A DNA stretch of 64,000 bases from Rana temporaria (taxonomy: Eukaryota; Chordata; Amphibia; Anura; Ranidae), in contig NC_053492.1 in assembly GCF_905171775.1 (NCBI RefSeq), forward strand, positions 329,662,690-329,726,689. The letters run 5' to 3'. Numbering within the stretch: position 1 is the stretch's first letter; each line of letters opens with the position of its first letter. This document shows positions 20,395-30,906 of this stretch, piece by piece. The position numbers and the translations under genes were made by a program. The notes beneath the pieces are model-generated. The model did no database searches and had not been told where the DNA came from. It saw only the letters and a program-made list of their open reading frames with translations.

Positions 20395-21918
20395 TGAATA
20401 GGGATGAGCTTTGTGTTTGACTCGAACGTATGTTCAATTTGAACATCGTCTGTTCGTACGTTCGACGAATTTCAAACAAAACGGGTCGTTCGCGCCAAAT
20501 TCGAGTGCCGCGCGTCGGCCCATAATTCATTGCGGCGTTGCGCGCTGATGATTGGTCAAGCATGCACCATGACCCTGCATGCTTGGCCAATCACAAGGTG
20601 CAAAAAAATGAAGAACAATAATTGGCCAAAGCCAGGGTGAGAGATAGAGAGATAGAGACACAGGGCCAGATTCACAGAAAAAGTACGCCGGAGTATCTGC
20701 TGATACTCCAGCGTACTTTCAAATTTGCAGCAGCGTATCTTTATTTGTAATTCACAAACAAAGATACGACGGCTTTTGGCTAAGATCCGACAGGCGTACG
20801 GCTTCGTACGCCTTCGGATCTTAGGATGCAATACTTCGGCGACCGCTGGGTGTAGTTCGCGTAGTTTTCCGCGTCGGGTATGCAAATTAGCTGTTTACGG
20901 CGATCCACGAAGGTACGCGCGTTCGTCGCATTCTCTTACGTCGTCGCTAGTCGGTTTTTCCCATCGCAAACTTAAGCCTGCTATTTCATGGCTTAGATTT
21001 AGACCAGCCATGTTAAAGTATGGCCGTCGTTCCCACGTCAAATTTCAAATATTTTTTTTTTTTTTGCGTAAGACGTCTGGGAATACGAAAGGACGTAACG
21101 CACGTCGCCGTTCAAAAAACACGTCAGGGCGCCGTAATTTCACGCAAAGCACGGCGGGAAATTTCCTAATGGAGCATGCGCAGAACGTTCGGCGAGGGAA
21201 TGTGCCTAATTTAAATGGTACACGCCCCATTTGAATTAGGCGGGCTTGCGCCGGACGGCTTTACGCTACGCCGCCGCAAGTTTACACGCAAGTGCTTTGT
21301 GAATCAAGCACTTATGATTAGGGTTGAGCGAACCCGAACTGTAGAGTTCGGGTTCGGTATGGACTTTGGGTTTTTCCCGAACCCGGACCCGAATAGTTGG
21401 AAAAAGTCCGGGTTCGGGTTCGGAGTTCGGGTATGTTTTGGCGCACTGCACGGCAGCCAATCGCCATTCGTGTTACTACTGTGACTGGGAACTGATCACA
21501 GCCATGCCTACTTATGGCATGGCTGTGATTGGCCAGTGCAGCATGTGACCCATCATGTGACGTGCCTCTATATTAGATAGAGGCACACAGCACAGATCGT
21601 CTCTCTGCTTCACTCTAGATAGAGAAAGGCTGCTGGAATCTGCTGCTTAGGGAAAGTCTTAGGTGTATCTGGCTCGTTTTCACTGTATTTCACTTATGTG
21701 AGGGAAAGTTTGCTGAATCTGCTCAGGGACAGTGTTAGGTCTATGCTGATATACTGCTCCAGAAATATCAAGAAGCACACTTTATTTCTTTGATATCTGC
21801 ATCATCTTATGGCATCTGGCTCGTTGTCACTGCTTCACTTATGTGAGGGAAAGGCTGCTGAATCTGCTTAGGGAGATTTTTAGGTGTATGTTGCTCCAGA
21901 AATATCAACATGCACTCT

Positions 21919-22400
21919 GGGCCAGATCCACAAATATCCTGCGTAACTTAAATCTTCTGATTTAAGTTACACCGCCGCAAAATTTCTACCTAAGTGCCCG
22001 ATCCACAAAGCACTTACCTTGAAATTTGCGGCGGTGTAACTTAAATGTGTCCGGCGCAAGGCTTGCCGAATCTAATGGGGCGAGTCCCATTTAAATTAGG
22101 CATGCTCCCGCGCCGGACGTACTGCGCATGCTCCGTCGGGTAACTTACCCGACGTGCATTGCGCTAACAGACGTCGCTCCGACGTCATTTGCTTAGACGT
22201 CAACGTAAATGGCGTCCAGCACCATTCACGGACGTTTAAGGCAAACGACGTAGAGTTTAAAATTTCAACGCGGGGACGACGGCCATACTTAATAGGGCTT
22301 AGTCAAATAGGACTTAGCCCTATTTTTACATGGCGTAACTCGACGTAAACAACGTAGATTTAGCGCGACGGGCCCGTCGGAACGTTCGTGGATCGCCGTA
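21919..22400. mobile_element. Nested Harbinger-like MITE
   Basis: It starts GGGCCAGATCCACAAATATCC. The right side ends around GTTCGTGGATCGCCGTAAG, an eroded inverse of the left end. The interior has inverted segments (TAACTTAAATC near 21945 and GATTTAAGTTAC). There is no coding, and the boundaries are approximate. Confidence 0.5.
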
Positions 22401-22429
22401 AGAATTTTGTTCAGCTATAGTGGCAGTTT

Positions 22430-22680
22430 GTAATCTATAGGTATTTCAACAGCAGTACACCTGCCACACCACCTGTGCACCTGTGATATACTGTGTTTCT
22501 GTCAAGTACATAGTCAGGGAGAGTTTCCTGAAATATTTTTCCTATAGTGGCAGTTTGTAATCTATAGGTGACTCTGAATATTTCAACAGCAGTACACCTG
22601 CCACACCACCTGTGCACCTGTGATATATTGTGTTTCTGTCAAGTACATAGTCAGGGAGAGTTTCCTGAAATATTTTTCCT
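22430..22680. repeat. Direct repeat of about 115 bp within the hAT-B derivative
   Basis: The stretch 'AGTGGCAGTTTGTAATCTATAGG ... TATTTTTCCT' occurs at about 22415-22545 and again at 22545-22680, nearly identical. The second copy has a GTGACTCTGAA insertion. Confidence 0.8.
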
Positions 22681-23083
22681 TGTAGGATTTCATTCTGAAT
22701 ACAATTACAAATGTACACTAAATTCCCTAAAACCCTTTACAGCATTGGGGGGTTCAATAATTTTGAACAAAACTGTATGAACCTCGTCCTCAAAGGTCAA
22801 AAATCATTATATATTTTTTTTTTTTTTATGTTATTTTAAGTTATTTCCCTATCCACATTTATTTCCAGAGTACTTGCCATGCTCTTCCCGACATTTTGCT
22901 GCCATTTGCAGTCCTCCAGCCCTTTCCCTTAGTTTTTAGAGACATTTTTGTAGTCAAAAGTCCGGGTCCCCATTGACTTCAATGGGGTTCGGGTTCGGGT
23001 CAAAGTCCGGGTTTGGGTTCGGTCCGGGATACGTTACGCCGCCGTAATTGTTCGTGAATCTGGCCCACAGTGTCTTTTCTACC

Positions 23084-23106
23084 AGATAGATAGATAGATA
23101 GATAGA
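23084..23106. repeat. GATA microsatellite
   Basis: Five to six GATA units in the 5' region of hAT-A. Confidence 0.9.
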
Positions 23107-23339
23107 GCAGGAAGGCTAGTCAGTATAGTATAGTTAAATTTGCAGTGTGTAGAGGATATATATACATCCTTACTAGCGTTGTACATATATTTATACACTG
23201 TATAGCTTAGCTAGATCAGCTATTCCATTCCAAATTCTATTATTTTGTGCTAGCTGCAGTGCTCTAACGTGTTGAATTGCCTGCAAGTAGTTTAGTTTTA
23301 ACTGAAACATAGTACTCAGTGTTAGTGGACGTGTGCTAT

Positions 23340-23700
23340 TTAATTGCACACATACACGCAGTTGCTGTTACTGCATGACATGTGTGCTATATAATTGCAC
23401 ATACACGCATTAGCGGTTACTGCACGTGTGTTATTTATTTGCACATAAACGCAGTTGCTGTTAAAGCATGTGTGTTGTGTTTTTGGCCATAAACTCAGTC
23501 GATCTTACTATAAGTTTGCTGTGTTTTTGCCCATAAACTCAGTCGATCATACTGCACGTTTGCTGTGTTTTTTGCCCATAAACTCAGTCGATCATACTGC
23601 ACGTTTGCTGTGTTTTTTGCCCATAAACTCAGTCGATCTTACTATAAGTTTGCTGTGTTTTTGCCCATAAACGCAGTTGCTCTTACTGGACAGGTGCTGT
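23340..23700. repeat. About 45-bp tandem repeat upstream of the hAT-A transposase
   Basis: The phrase CCATAAACTCAGTCGATC recurs at 23488, 23531, 23576 and 23621, and as CCATAAACGCAGT at 23665 (periods 43-45 bp). More diverged copies of the unit (CACATACACGCAGTTGCTG) precede it. It lies in the 5' leader of the transposase. Confidence 0.85.
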
Positions 23701-23734
23701 TTATTTCTGATTTTGTCCTGTGCAGGCTATTAAA

Positions 23735-26700
23735 ATGTCTGGAAGGACAACAAAGAAAGGCAGAGAGTCACGAGGGCAAGCAGGCTCTGCATCTAGAGGC
23801 AACGCTGGTGGTGGACACGGTGTATCCTCTTCAGGATGTGGCCGTCTGACGCGCTTGTCATTGTTTTCGGGAGCTGGCCGTGTTGAGCCTCAACATGCAG
23901 AGAAATTAGTAGAGTGGATGATCAAGCCGTCCTCATCCTCCTCATCCTCTCTCACCCAGGCTGAGCTTACTTTATCTGGCAAAGCAGCTGCCAAGTCGTC
24001 CTCTTCCTTATGCACAATGGCATCACACAATCCTTCCCTAGTCCCACCATGTCCTCCTGAGGAGTCCCCCAAACTGTTTCAACACAGTGTTGGGTACATG
24101 CTACATGAAGATGCGCAGCCTTTTGAAGGCTCCGATGACGGAACACAGATAGAGGAAGGCATTGATGTGAGCCCAGAGAGAGCGGGTGCCCGAGAGGGAC
24201 AGGAAGAGGAGGAGGAGAAGGAGGAGGAAGAGGCACAGGCACATCTCCAAAGAGGCAGGATGACCTCCAGGGGACAGCTTAAGGACAGCACACCAACTGC
24301 ATTACATCGCAGAGCTACACATGTGCAGGGCACTGCTGCGTCTCAACGGTACTGCAAAAGTTCTTTGGTGTGGGCCTTTTTTGAGACATGTGCATCAGAT
24401 CGCATATATTTGCAACATATGTCTCAAGCATATCTCGCGTGGCCAAAACCTCACCCGCTTGGGCACCACATGCTTGACCAGACATATGTCGACCTGCCAT
24501 TCAGTTTGTTGGCAAGCATACCAGAAAGACCCACACCAAAGAACAAAGCGGACCTCCGCTTGCCCCTCATCAGCTAGGAGCTCCAACCCCAAAAGACCCT
24601 CAGTCCTCTCTGAAGCCTGCACTGATAGGACTGAAGGTGTAGAAATAGGTGTGTCACAACCTAGTAGTACATGCAGAAAATCTACTGATGGTAGCAGACA
24701 AATTTCCCTGCCCCAGCTGCTGCAGCGCCAAAAGAAGTACTCTCCCAGCCATCCACATGCCCAGCGGTTGAATGCTAGCTTAGCGAAATTGCTAGCACTT
24801 CAACTGCTACCTTTTCAGTTGGTAGATTATGCCCCCTTCCATGAGTTTGTGCAATGTGCGGTACCTCAGTGGCAAGTACCCAAACGCCACTTTTTCTCAT
24901 GGAAGGCGATTCCCGCTCTCTACCGGCATGTGGAAGGCAATGTCCATGCCTCGCTGGACAGGGCGGTCAGTGATAAGGTGCATCTTAACGTTGACTCATG
25001 GTCCAGCAGGCATGGACAGGGACGTTACCTCTCTTTCACGGCGCATTGGGTGAATCTGCTGGCAGCTGGGAAGGACGGACGCATGGCAAGGTACAGTAGT
25101 GTTGGAGGTTGTTCCGCCACCACGCCTCCAAAACACTACTACTGGTTGTGACACACCTCTCTCCTCCACCCCCTCATCTTCTTCTTCCTCTGTGGCCTCT
25201 TCCTGTGCTGATGTTTCCTCTGAACCAGCCATGCTCTGTAGGCGTACAAGGGGCTATGCAGGACAAGAGATGCCATGCGGTGCTAGAGCTGGTGTGCTTG
25301 GGAGACAGGAGCCACACTGGGGCAGAGGTTCTGTCAGCTCTACAGGGGCAGGCTCAGAGGTGGTTGATGCCACGCCAGCTTAAGCCAGGAATGGTGGTTA
25401 GCGACAATGGCACCAACCTCCTCTCTGCCCTGCGACAGGGAAAACTGACCCATGTGCCCTGCTTTGCTCATGTTCTCAATTTGGTGGTGCAGCGGTTCTT
25501 GGGCAGGTACCCGGGCTTATAGGATGTCCTGAAGCAGGCCAGAAAAGTCTGTGTGCATTTCCGAAGGTCATACAATGCCACTGCTCGGTTGACAGACCTC
25601 CAAAGGGAATACAACCTGCCCAAGAACCGCCTAATCTGTGACATGCCCACCAGATGGAACTCTACGTTGGCCATGCTGCAGCAGGTGCACACGCAGCAGA
25701 GGGCCATCAATGAGTACCTGTGCCAATATGGCAGCAGAACTGGGTCAGGGGAGCTTGTTTTTTTCCCCACGCCAGTGGGCCTTGATCAGGGATGCATGCA
25801 CTGTCCTGTCACCATTTGAGGAGGCCACGAGGATGGTGAGCAGTGACAGTGCATGCATCAGTGAGACTGTCCCTCTAATTCACCTGTTGGAGCACACTCT
25901 ACGTGGAATAATGGACAGGGCCCTTGAGGCAGAACGGAGGGAGGAAGAGGACTTCCTTACCTCTCAAGGCCCCCTTTATCCAGACAGTGGACCTGCATGC
26001 CCGCCTACCACACAGCAAGAGGATGAGGAGGATGAGGATGAGGTGGAGGAGGAGTAGGAGGAGGATTGTATCAGCAGCATGGAGGTGGAGCCTAGCACTC
26101 AGCAGCAAGCTTCAAGGGATCACTTATGTTCATGGTATCAAGGAGAGGGATCATTACTGGCATCTTCTTGATCCACATTACAAGAGTAAGGTTGCGGAGC
26201 TTATCTTGCCATCGCAGAGGGAGATGAAGATGAAACATCTTCGGGAGGCCTTGCAGAAGGCTCTGTGCAACGCGTTCCCAGAACCTGGGGGATTACCAAA
26301 TCCAGGTCCTGGACAACGTGTTGATGAGGCTTCGGTGAGTCACAGAAGGAGCGGTGGAGAAGGTGGCCGTCTGACCGATGCGTTCAGACAATTTTTTAGT
26401 CCGCAGCCCCAAGGTATGACCGGTTCCAGCAACTATCGCCAGCGTTTGATTTACATGGTGCGTGAATACCTAGGGGCAAGATCAGATTTGGACACCTTCC
26501 CCACTGAAAATCCTCTGGCATACTGGGTCTTGAGGATGGATCACTGGCCAGAGCTTGCATAGTACGCTATTGAGCTACTGGCTTGCCCTGCATCCAGCGT
26601 TCTTTCAGAACGCACATTCAGTGCTGCTGGAGGCTTTGTGACCGATCACAGGGTGCGCCTCTCCACCGACTCCATTGATCGACTGACCTTTATAAAAATG

Positions 26701-26757
26701 AATCAGGCTTGGATCAACACCAGCTACCAAGCACCTGATGCAGATGTAACAGAATAA
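23735..26757 (+). pseudogene. hAT transposase with BED zinc finger (family A)
   Basis: The transposase catalyses cut-and-paste movement. The start ATG at 23735 begins MSGRTTKKGRESRG. A BED finger is split by a frame change at about 24400: SLVWAFFETC in one frame, then YICNICLKHISRG, TCLTRHMSTCH in another (Cys-Cys...His-His). The catalytic domain shows VDSWSSRHGQGRYLSFTAHW (25000, first Asp), VVSDNGTNLLSAL (25400, second Asp) and CFAHVLNLVVQRFL, then ICDMPTRWNSTLAML (25650). The C-terminal hAT dimerisation domain is at 26575-26690 (LLACPASSVLSERTFSAAGG). At least five frame changes (near 24400, 25150, 25530, 25770 and 26050) and stops such as TAG at 26561 kill it. Length is right for the family. 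Confidence 0.88.
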
Positions 26758-26885
26758 TTTTTTTTAAATGACAGATCCCTTGAAGACTGCCTATGCTGAT
26801 TCTGAGTGACTGTTCTGTTATGCTGCTGATTGAATATCCTTTTCCTCCTCACTGATCTTGCTGATAGCTAGTAAGACAATTTTTG

Positions 26886-27470
26886 GTTCTGGGCTCCGCC
26901 ACCAGTGCCTAAGGTCCAATGTTTCTGCCCCTGTTTAACAGGGGCGTCTAATAACAATTTTTAATGCAATACTTTGCATGTGGCTCTTTTCTGCGCTCCA
27001 ATTACAGTATCTGAGGGGTTGCAGTGTTGTGGTGTGCCTAAGGCCCAATGTTTCTGCCCCTGTTTAACAGGGGCGTCTAATAACAATTTTTAATGCAATA
27101 CTTTGCATCTTGCTCTTTTCTGCGCTCCAATTACAGTATCTGAGGGGTTGCAGTGTTGTGGTGTGCCTAACGCCCAATGTTTCTGCCCCTGTTTAACAGG
27201 GGCGTCTAATAACAATTTTTAATGCAATACTTTGCATCTTGCTCTTTTCTGCGCTCCAATTACAGTATCTGAGGGGTTGCAGTGTTGTGGTGTGCCTAAC
27301 GCCCAATGTTTCTGCCCCTGTTTAACAGGGGCGTCTAATAACAATTTTTAATGCAATACTTTGCATGTGTCTCTTTGCTGAGCTCCAATTACAGTATCTG
27401 TGAGGGGTTGCAGTGTTGCGACACCACCACCAGTGCCTAAGGCCCAATTTTTCTGCCCCTGTTCTAGTAA
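26886..27470. repeat. 129-bp tandem repeat, four and a half copies
   Basis: CCAATGTTTCTGCCCC starts at 26916, 27045, 27174 and 27303 (period exactly 129), then CCAATTTTTCTGCCCC at 27443 after a 140-bp unit. Each unit has the CCCCTGTTTAACAGGGGCG hairpin. The middle units are nearly identical. It lies in the 3' region of hAT-A. Confidence 0.92.
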
Positions 27471-27797
27471 TTTTCCTGGTTTGCTTCTTTTCTAATTTGA
27501 GTCCATTCTAGCTTTCTCCTACGTTATCATAGTGTCATGTTTGTTTTCCTTTACTAAATACTCATCATTGTCAACGTAAACACCACAAATCTAGATTTGT
27601 TATTTTAGGCAGCATTGATATAATAAGAAGCCAGACATTGTTGAGTATCCAAAAATATTTATTGTATCACACTTAAAATGTGTCATTTTCATTTTTTTTT
27701 AAATATCTTAATATCATTTTTTTTTAATAACTATATTTTTGCTTTTAAATACTTGTCTACATCTACTTTTTTTTAATTTATTTTTTTATTTTATTTT

Positions 27798-27976
27798 TTA
27801 AACCCTCCCCAGAACATCAATAATATTCTTGAGGCTTTGGTCCACCTTTCTATTGTTCCTTATGATCTTCTCCAGGGCGATGTTTGTGTCCTCTATTTGT
27901 GCCCTGCAGGACATTATCTCCCAAATTAGCACCTGGGCACTGTAAGTGTCTAAGCCGCCACCAACAGCTCGTACAC
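27798..27976 (-). pseudogene. Harbinger Myb-like gene, exon 3 (coiled-coil end)
   Basis: The minus strand has an acceptor TTTCAG just before 27976, then an open frame: GGGLDTYSAQVLIWEIM, RAQIEDTNIALEKIIR, DQSLKNIIDVLGRV and TAA (stop complement at 27798-27800). The helical heptad-like end is the usual C-terminus of Harbinger Myb-like proteins. The split codon G|GT joins exon 2 in phase. Confidence 0.8.
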
Positions 27977-28055
27977 CTGAAATTTGTGAAAAAACATGTA
28001 TTAAAATTATGCAGGCCTACATGTATTACCTGAAGCTCTGCTGTATGACACTGAC

Positions 28056-28154
28056 CTGATGTGGTGGCATTTTGCACTTCCTGTACATCCGGCGAGGGTG
28101 GGGCTTGGCACTGTGTGGGGTTGGTCGGCTCCATTTCTGCAGCTTGATTGCGGC
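28056..28154 (-). pseudogene. Harbinger Myb-like gene, exon 2
   Basis: A 99-bp exon between an ATAG acceptor (28155-28158) and a GTCAGT donor (28050-28055), minus strand. It reads NQAAEMEPTNPTQCQ, APPSPDVQEVQNATTS. Two bases complete the last codon of exon 1, and one base starts the first codon of exon 3, so all three exons join in phase. Confidence 0.78.
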
Positions 28155-28413
28155 CTATGAGATTGTAAAAAAAGGGATAGATGAATCAAAAAGAATAGAG
28201 GCCTGAAAGAGGAATATCAATCATTCTTTTTAAAAAGTGTGGTACAATTGTCTGCTTTTACAATCCTTCTAAGCTTAACACAGGATTTTATCCATTACCA
28301 AAGCTGCTGCATTTCTCTATCTTTGGACAAGTTTCCTACATGGAAAAACAACAAGTATACACTGGATCACCTCTGTGTGACATGCTAACTAGGTTGTTCT
28401 TGTGACCAACACT

Positions 28414-28757
28414 CAGTGCCGATCCTGACCTCCCTGGGGCTCGAAGCAAAATTACATGGCACATTAAAAATGAGAAGTGGGGGGCGCTAACGACAGTGAC
28501 ATGTCACAGTAAAGAAAGTTGAGAAGTGGGGGGAGGGGGTGTTGTGCTGTCGGAAATGACATCTTACATTAAATTGAGAAGCAAGTGGTGCTGACTTCTT
28601 GCCTCTTCTCCCATGCAGTCAGCGAGTTGAGAAGCAGGGTGAGGGGGCGAAAATGACTTCTTACTAGGCGGGGCCTCTAGTTATTTGGGGGGCCCTTCGC
28701 AGCTTTGCGGGGCCCTAAGCGGCTTGCATAGCGAGCCTATAGGGCGGATCGGCCATG
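28414..28757. mobile_element. hAT MITE (CAGTGCCGATCC family), copy 1
   Basis: It begins CAGTGCCGATCCTGACC and ends GGATCGGCCATG, with flanks CCAACACT (28406-28413) and CCAACCAT (28758-28765), an imperfect 8-bp duplication. It sits in an intron of the Myb-like gene. It is the inverse of the copy at 30606. Confidence 0.75.
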
Positions 28758-28765
28758 CCAACCAT

Positions 28766-29560
28766 TGTGCTACTGAGTCCATATGTGTAATCAACTGCTG
28801 TGCTGAGCATACTCTCCTTTTACTGTATAATGACTTAAGTTGGATTATTTAAATCTAGTTAATAACACATCTACATTAAATACAAAATTGGTCTCACATA
28901 AAAAGATCTTAAATACAATGAACAACCAATTATTATGCCCACAAACAGGAACCTTGAAACATCTATTATTGGACTGTGTATATACACATGATAAAAGCAG
29001 AAAAATAAAAACAGCCCGCACAGAGCATGTAAATAGTCCTGCAGCAGCGCTGCAAACCTCTGGTTTGAAAATGATAAAAGCTGTGTAGGATGACCCGATC
29101 AGATGTAGCTTAAGTATGTGCTCCAATCACCAAAAAGGCATTCACCACGTGGGGGGATATAGGGTCCCCTTCGGGGGAAACACTCACCAGATGGTTTCTT
29201 TACAATCGCATTTCCATATATATCTCCTCACATGTCACCTTCAGATGTTTAGAAACTGCATACCCTTCTCCTATCTTGATCACCGTTATTATATTCACTT
29301 AACCCACAAAAGACCGGGAACATACGATAAGGAGTCAGATGGAGGTCGCATATAAATTCTCAGCAAAGTGGAGGCCTTCCGTGTAAACTTCAGATTTTTT
29401 ATTGCTTGGACTTTGTCGTTTATTCCTAAAGCGCAGGGTTGTACTATCAATAGAGGGCCACCAATTAGTACTTTTTGTATACTGTGTATATACACAACCT
29501 GAAAGAAAACCAAATGACACAAAATAATTAAAACAAATATTCAGAGTACACATGAAAATT
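28766..29560. other. Intron 1 of the Myb-like gene, no other gene seen
   Basis: About 800 bp of AT-rich sequence between exons 1 and 2. A small GGGGGATATAGGGTCCCCTTCGGGG palindromic patch lies at 29152-29176. The ORFs are short and show no domain. Confidence 0.4.
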
Positions 29561-29567
29561 TACTTAC

Positions 29568-29899
29568 GTCTTCTGAGAACTCTTCTAATTATCTCCATCT
29601 GGTCCGGCTCTCTGATTTTCAAATCAGACCATCGCTTCCGCAGCTGCTCCCCCGAATCTTGCATGGAGAGTCCTCCGCACCTTCTCCATTATCTGGGCCT
29701 TGAGTTTATTGGGGTTCTTGTAAGGCCCTTTTTTGCCATCGTAGTCCTCCTTTTTAAGAACAGCCACCATCTCTACCATCTCTTCGAAGCTCATGTTGGT
29801 GGCTTTGTACCTCCTGCTCCCCCTGGTGTGTGCCTGGCCTCTCTCATGCCTGGTTGCAGCTTGCTGTCTTCCCTCCATCATTTCTTCTGACTCTTGCAT
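29568..29899 (-). pseudogene. Harbinger Myb-like gene, exon 1 (Myb/SANT domain)
   Basis: The DNA-binding partner of a Harbinger transposase; in studied Harbingers it is needed for nuclear import and end recognition. The likely start is the Met at 29899 (MQESEEMMEGRQ). The Myb-like domain reads FEEMVEMVAVLKKEDYDG, KGPYKNPNKLKAQIMEKV, RTLHARFG and, after one frame change, EQLRKRWSDLKIREPDQM and EIIRRVLRR. The shift is one extra G in a run of five (complement 29649-29653). With four Gs the domain would be continuous. Exon 1 ends at 29568 before a GTAAGT donor (29567-29562). It is nearly intact, so either recently inactivated or a sequence error. Confidence 0.82.
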
Positions 29900-30182
29900 T
29901 GACTGACTGAAAAGGGGCGTGTCAATCACTAGAACGATAATCATGGGCGTGGCAACGTGTGGAGCTTCTCACATGCGCAGTGTATAAAGGGATATTGCGT
30001 GAATGAGAACGGCGTTCACAGTCGGTAGAAAACGTCGGAAAAACGATCGTGCAGTACGACGATACGAAACTTGATTTTTGGACTTTATGATCAGTAGATG
30101 AGTTTGTGGGTTAGATATGGGGAGAAAGCTAAGGCTTGACTGACATTAGTTTTTTTTTGCTAAATTTTGACTTGCAGAAATA

Positions 30183-30245
30183 ATGGAGGCCTTCAGAGAA
30201 CAGGAGTTCTTCACAGAATTTGTTCAAAGGGGGCCCCGGATGGCA
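30183..30245 (+). other. Short open stretch possibly from a divergent Harbinger gene
   Basis: After a TTGCAG acceptor-like site, ATG at 30183 opens MEAFREQEFFTEFVQRG before the sequence switches at about 30245 to the inverted transposase end. I do not recognise the peptide. It may be the first residues of a transposase or simply chance. Confidence 0.25.
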
Positions 30246-30258
30246 ACCCCCCTTTTTT

Positions 30259-30525
30259 CTAGAATTTTACTTTCCCAAAAAAATAATTTATTGAGCCAAG
30301 ATCTGGCATTGTAATGCCCCCCCCCCCACCCCTAAAATAATCGACATATTGTTGCCACACAGCACGTGCACTTTGGGGGGCCAAGCCTGTATGGACAGTC
30401 TCACGGGCCACCACCACTGGAACATCAGTGGCCTCATCAGGCACAAGTGTCATGTAGTTTGTTGAGGGTCTCTTTAGGAAATTGTGCAATATGCAGGAGC
30501 AAAGTATGACATGGTTCTGATTCTA
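30259..30525 (-). pseudogene. Harbinger transposase C-terminus (DDE_4 type)
   Basis: The minus strand reads NHVILCSCILHNFLKRP then STNYMTLVPDEA, and ends QYVDYFRGGG ... FFGKVKF-stop at 30244-30259. 'CILHNFL' followed by an acidic linker and a 'Y.DYF' end is the C-terminal signature of PIF/Harbinger transposases, close to the last catalytic Asp/Glu. The catalytic core is absent. It lies on the same strand as the Myb-like gene and upstream of it. A short ATG stretch in opposite orientation adjoins it at 30183-30245, suggesting rearrangement. Confidence 0.6.
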
Positions 30526-30605
30526 CTTAAGAAACCAACAGTCCTTATCTTGTTTGCAACGCCTGTATACTGCTGTTCAAAGTATATAGGGCCAAAAGGT
30601 CTTGT

Positions 30606-30906
30606 CAGGGCCGATCCCCGCTATAGGCTCACTATGCAAACCGCTTAGGGCCCCGCAAAACTGCAAAGGGCCCCCCAAATTACTAGAGGCCCCGCCTGGT
30701 GAGAAGTCATTTTTGCCCCCTCACCCCGCTTCTAAACTCACTGGCTGAGTGTCATTTCCGACAGCAGAACCCCCCCCCCCCCCCCGCTTCTCAACTTTCT
30801 TAAATGTGACATGTCACTGTCGTCAGCGCCCCCCCCCCCTCGATTCTCATTTTTAATGTGCCATGTCATTTTGCTTAGGGCCCCAGGGGGGTCAGGATCG
30901 GCACTG
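30606..30906. mobile_element. hAT MITE (CAGTGCCGATCC family), copy 2
   Basis: Ends are CAGGGCCGATCC and GGATCGGCACTG. It is flanked by an exact 8-bp duplication GGTCTTGT (30598-30605 and 30907-30914). It contains several poly-C tracts. Inverted relative to 28414-28757. Confidence 0.9.

Larger units (their letters stand above)
21319..23030 (+). mobile_element. hAT-B family derivative, transposase deleted, right end truncated
   Basis: It begins TAGGGTTGAGCGAACCCGAAC. The right end (22770-23030: ...GAACCTCGTCCTC..., GACTTCAATGGGGTTCGGG) matches the 3' region of the hAT-B copy at 61592-61900 in inverted orientation. The coding part is missing. The right terminus lacks the expected TAGGG complement, so the end is damaged and no target duplication can be shown. 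It holds a smaller nested element at 21919. Confidence 0.7.
20663..23066. mobile_element. Harbinger-like element with GGGCCAGATTCAC ends, interrupted
   Basis: Ends are GGGCCAGATTCAC (left) and GTGAATCTGGCCC (right), perfect inverted repeats. The flanks are ACA (20660-20662 and 23067-23069), a 3-bp duplication. No ORF can be supported. Its right arm is separated from its left by a hAT-B derivative (21319 to about 23030). The family shares its terminal motif with 32276-34825, which carries a Myb gene, and with 53127-53797. Confidence 0.75.
27640..30597 (-). mobile_element. PIF/Harbinger fragment with a Myb-like gene and transposase C-terminus
   Basis: The region holds a three-exon Myb-like gene and the C-terminal end of a Harbinger-type transposase, both on the minus strand. 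I did not find convincing inverted ends or a target duplication for the whole piece, so its borders are approximate. A TATAAA lies at 29984. Two hAT MITEs (28414-28757 and 30606-30906) are inserted in or next to it. Confidence 0.65.

Noticed and set aside
23560..24600. Alternative plus and minus frames around the hAT-A start (Ser/Glu-rich)
   Set aside because: Low-complexity shadows of the transposase leader. Only the frame with MSGRTTKKG and the later BED finger is consistent.
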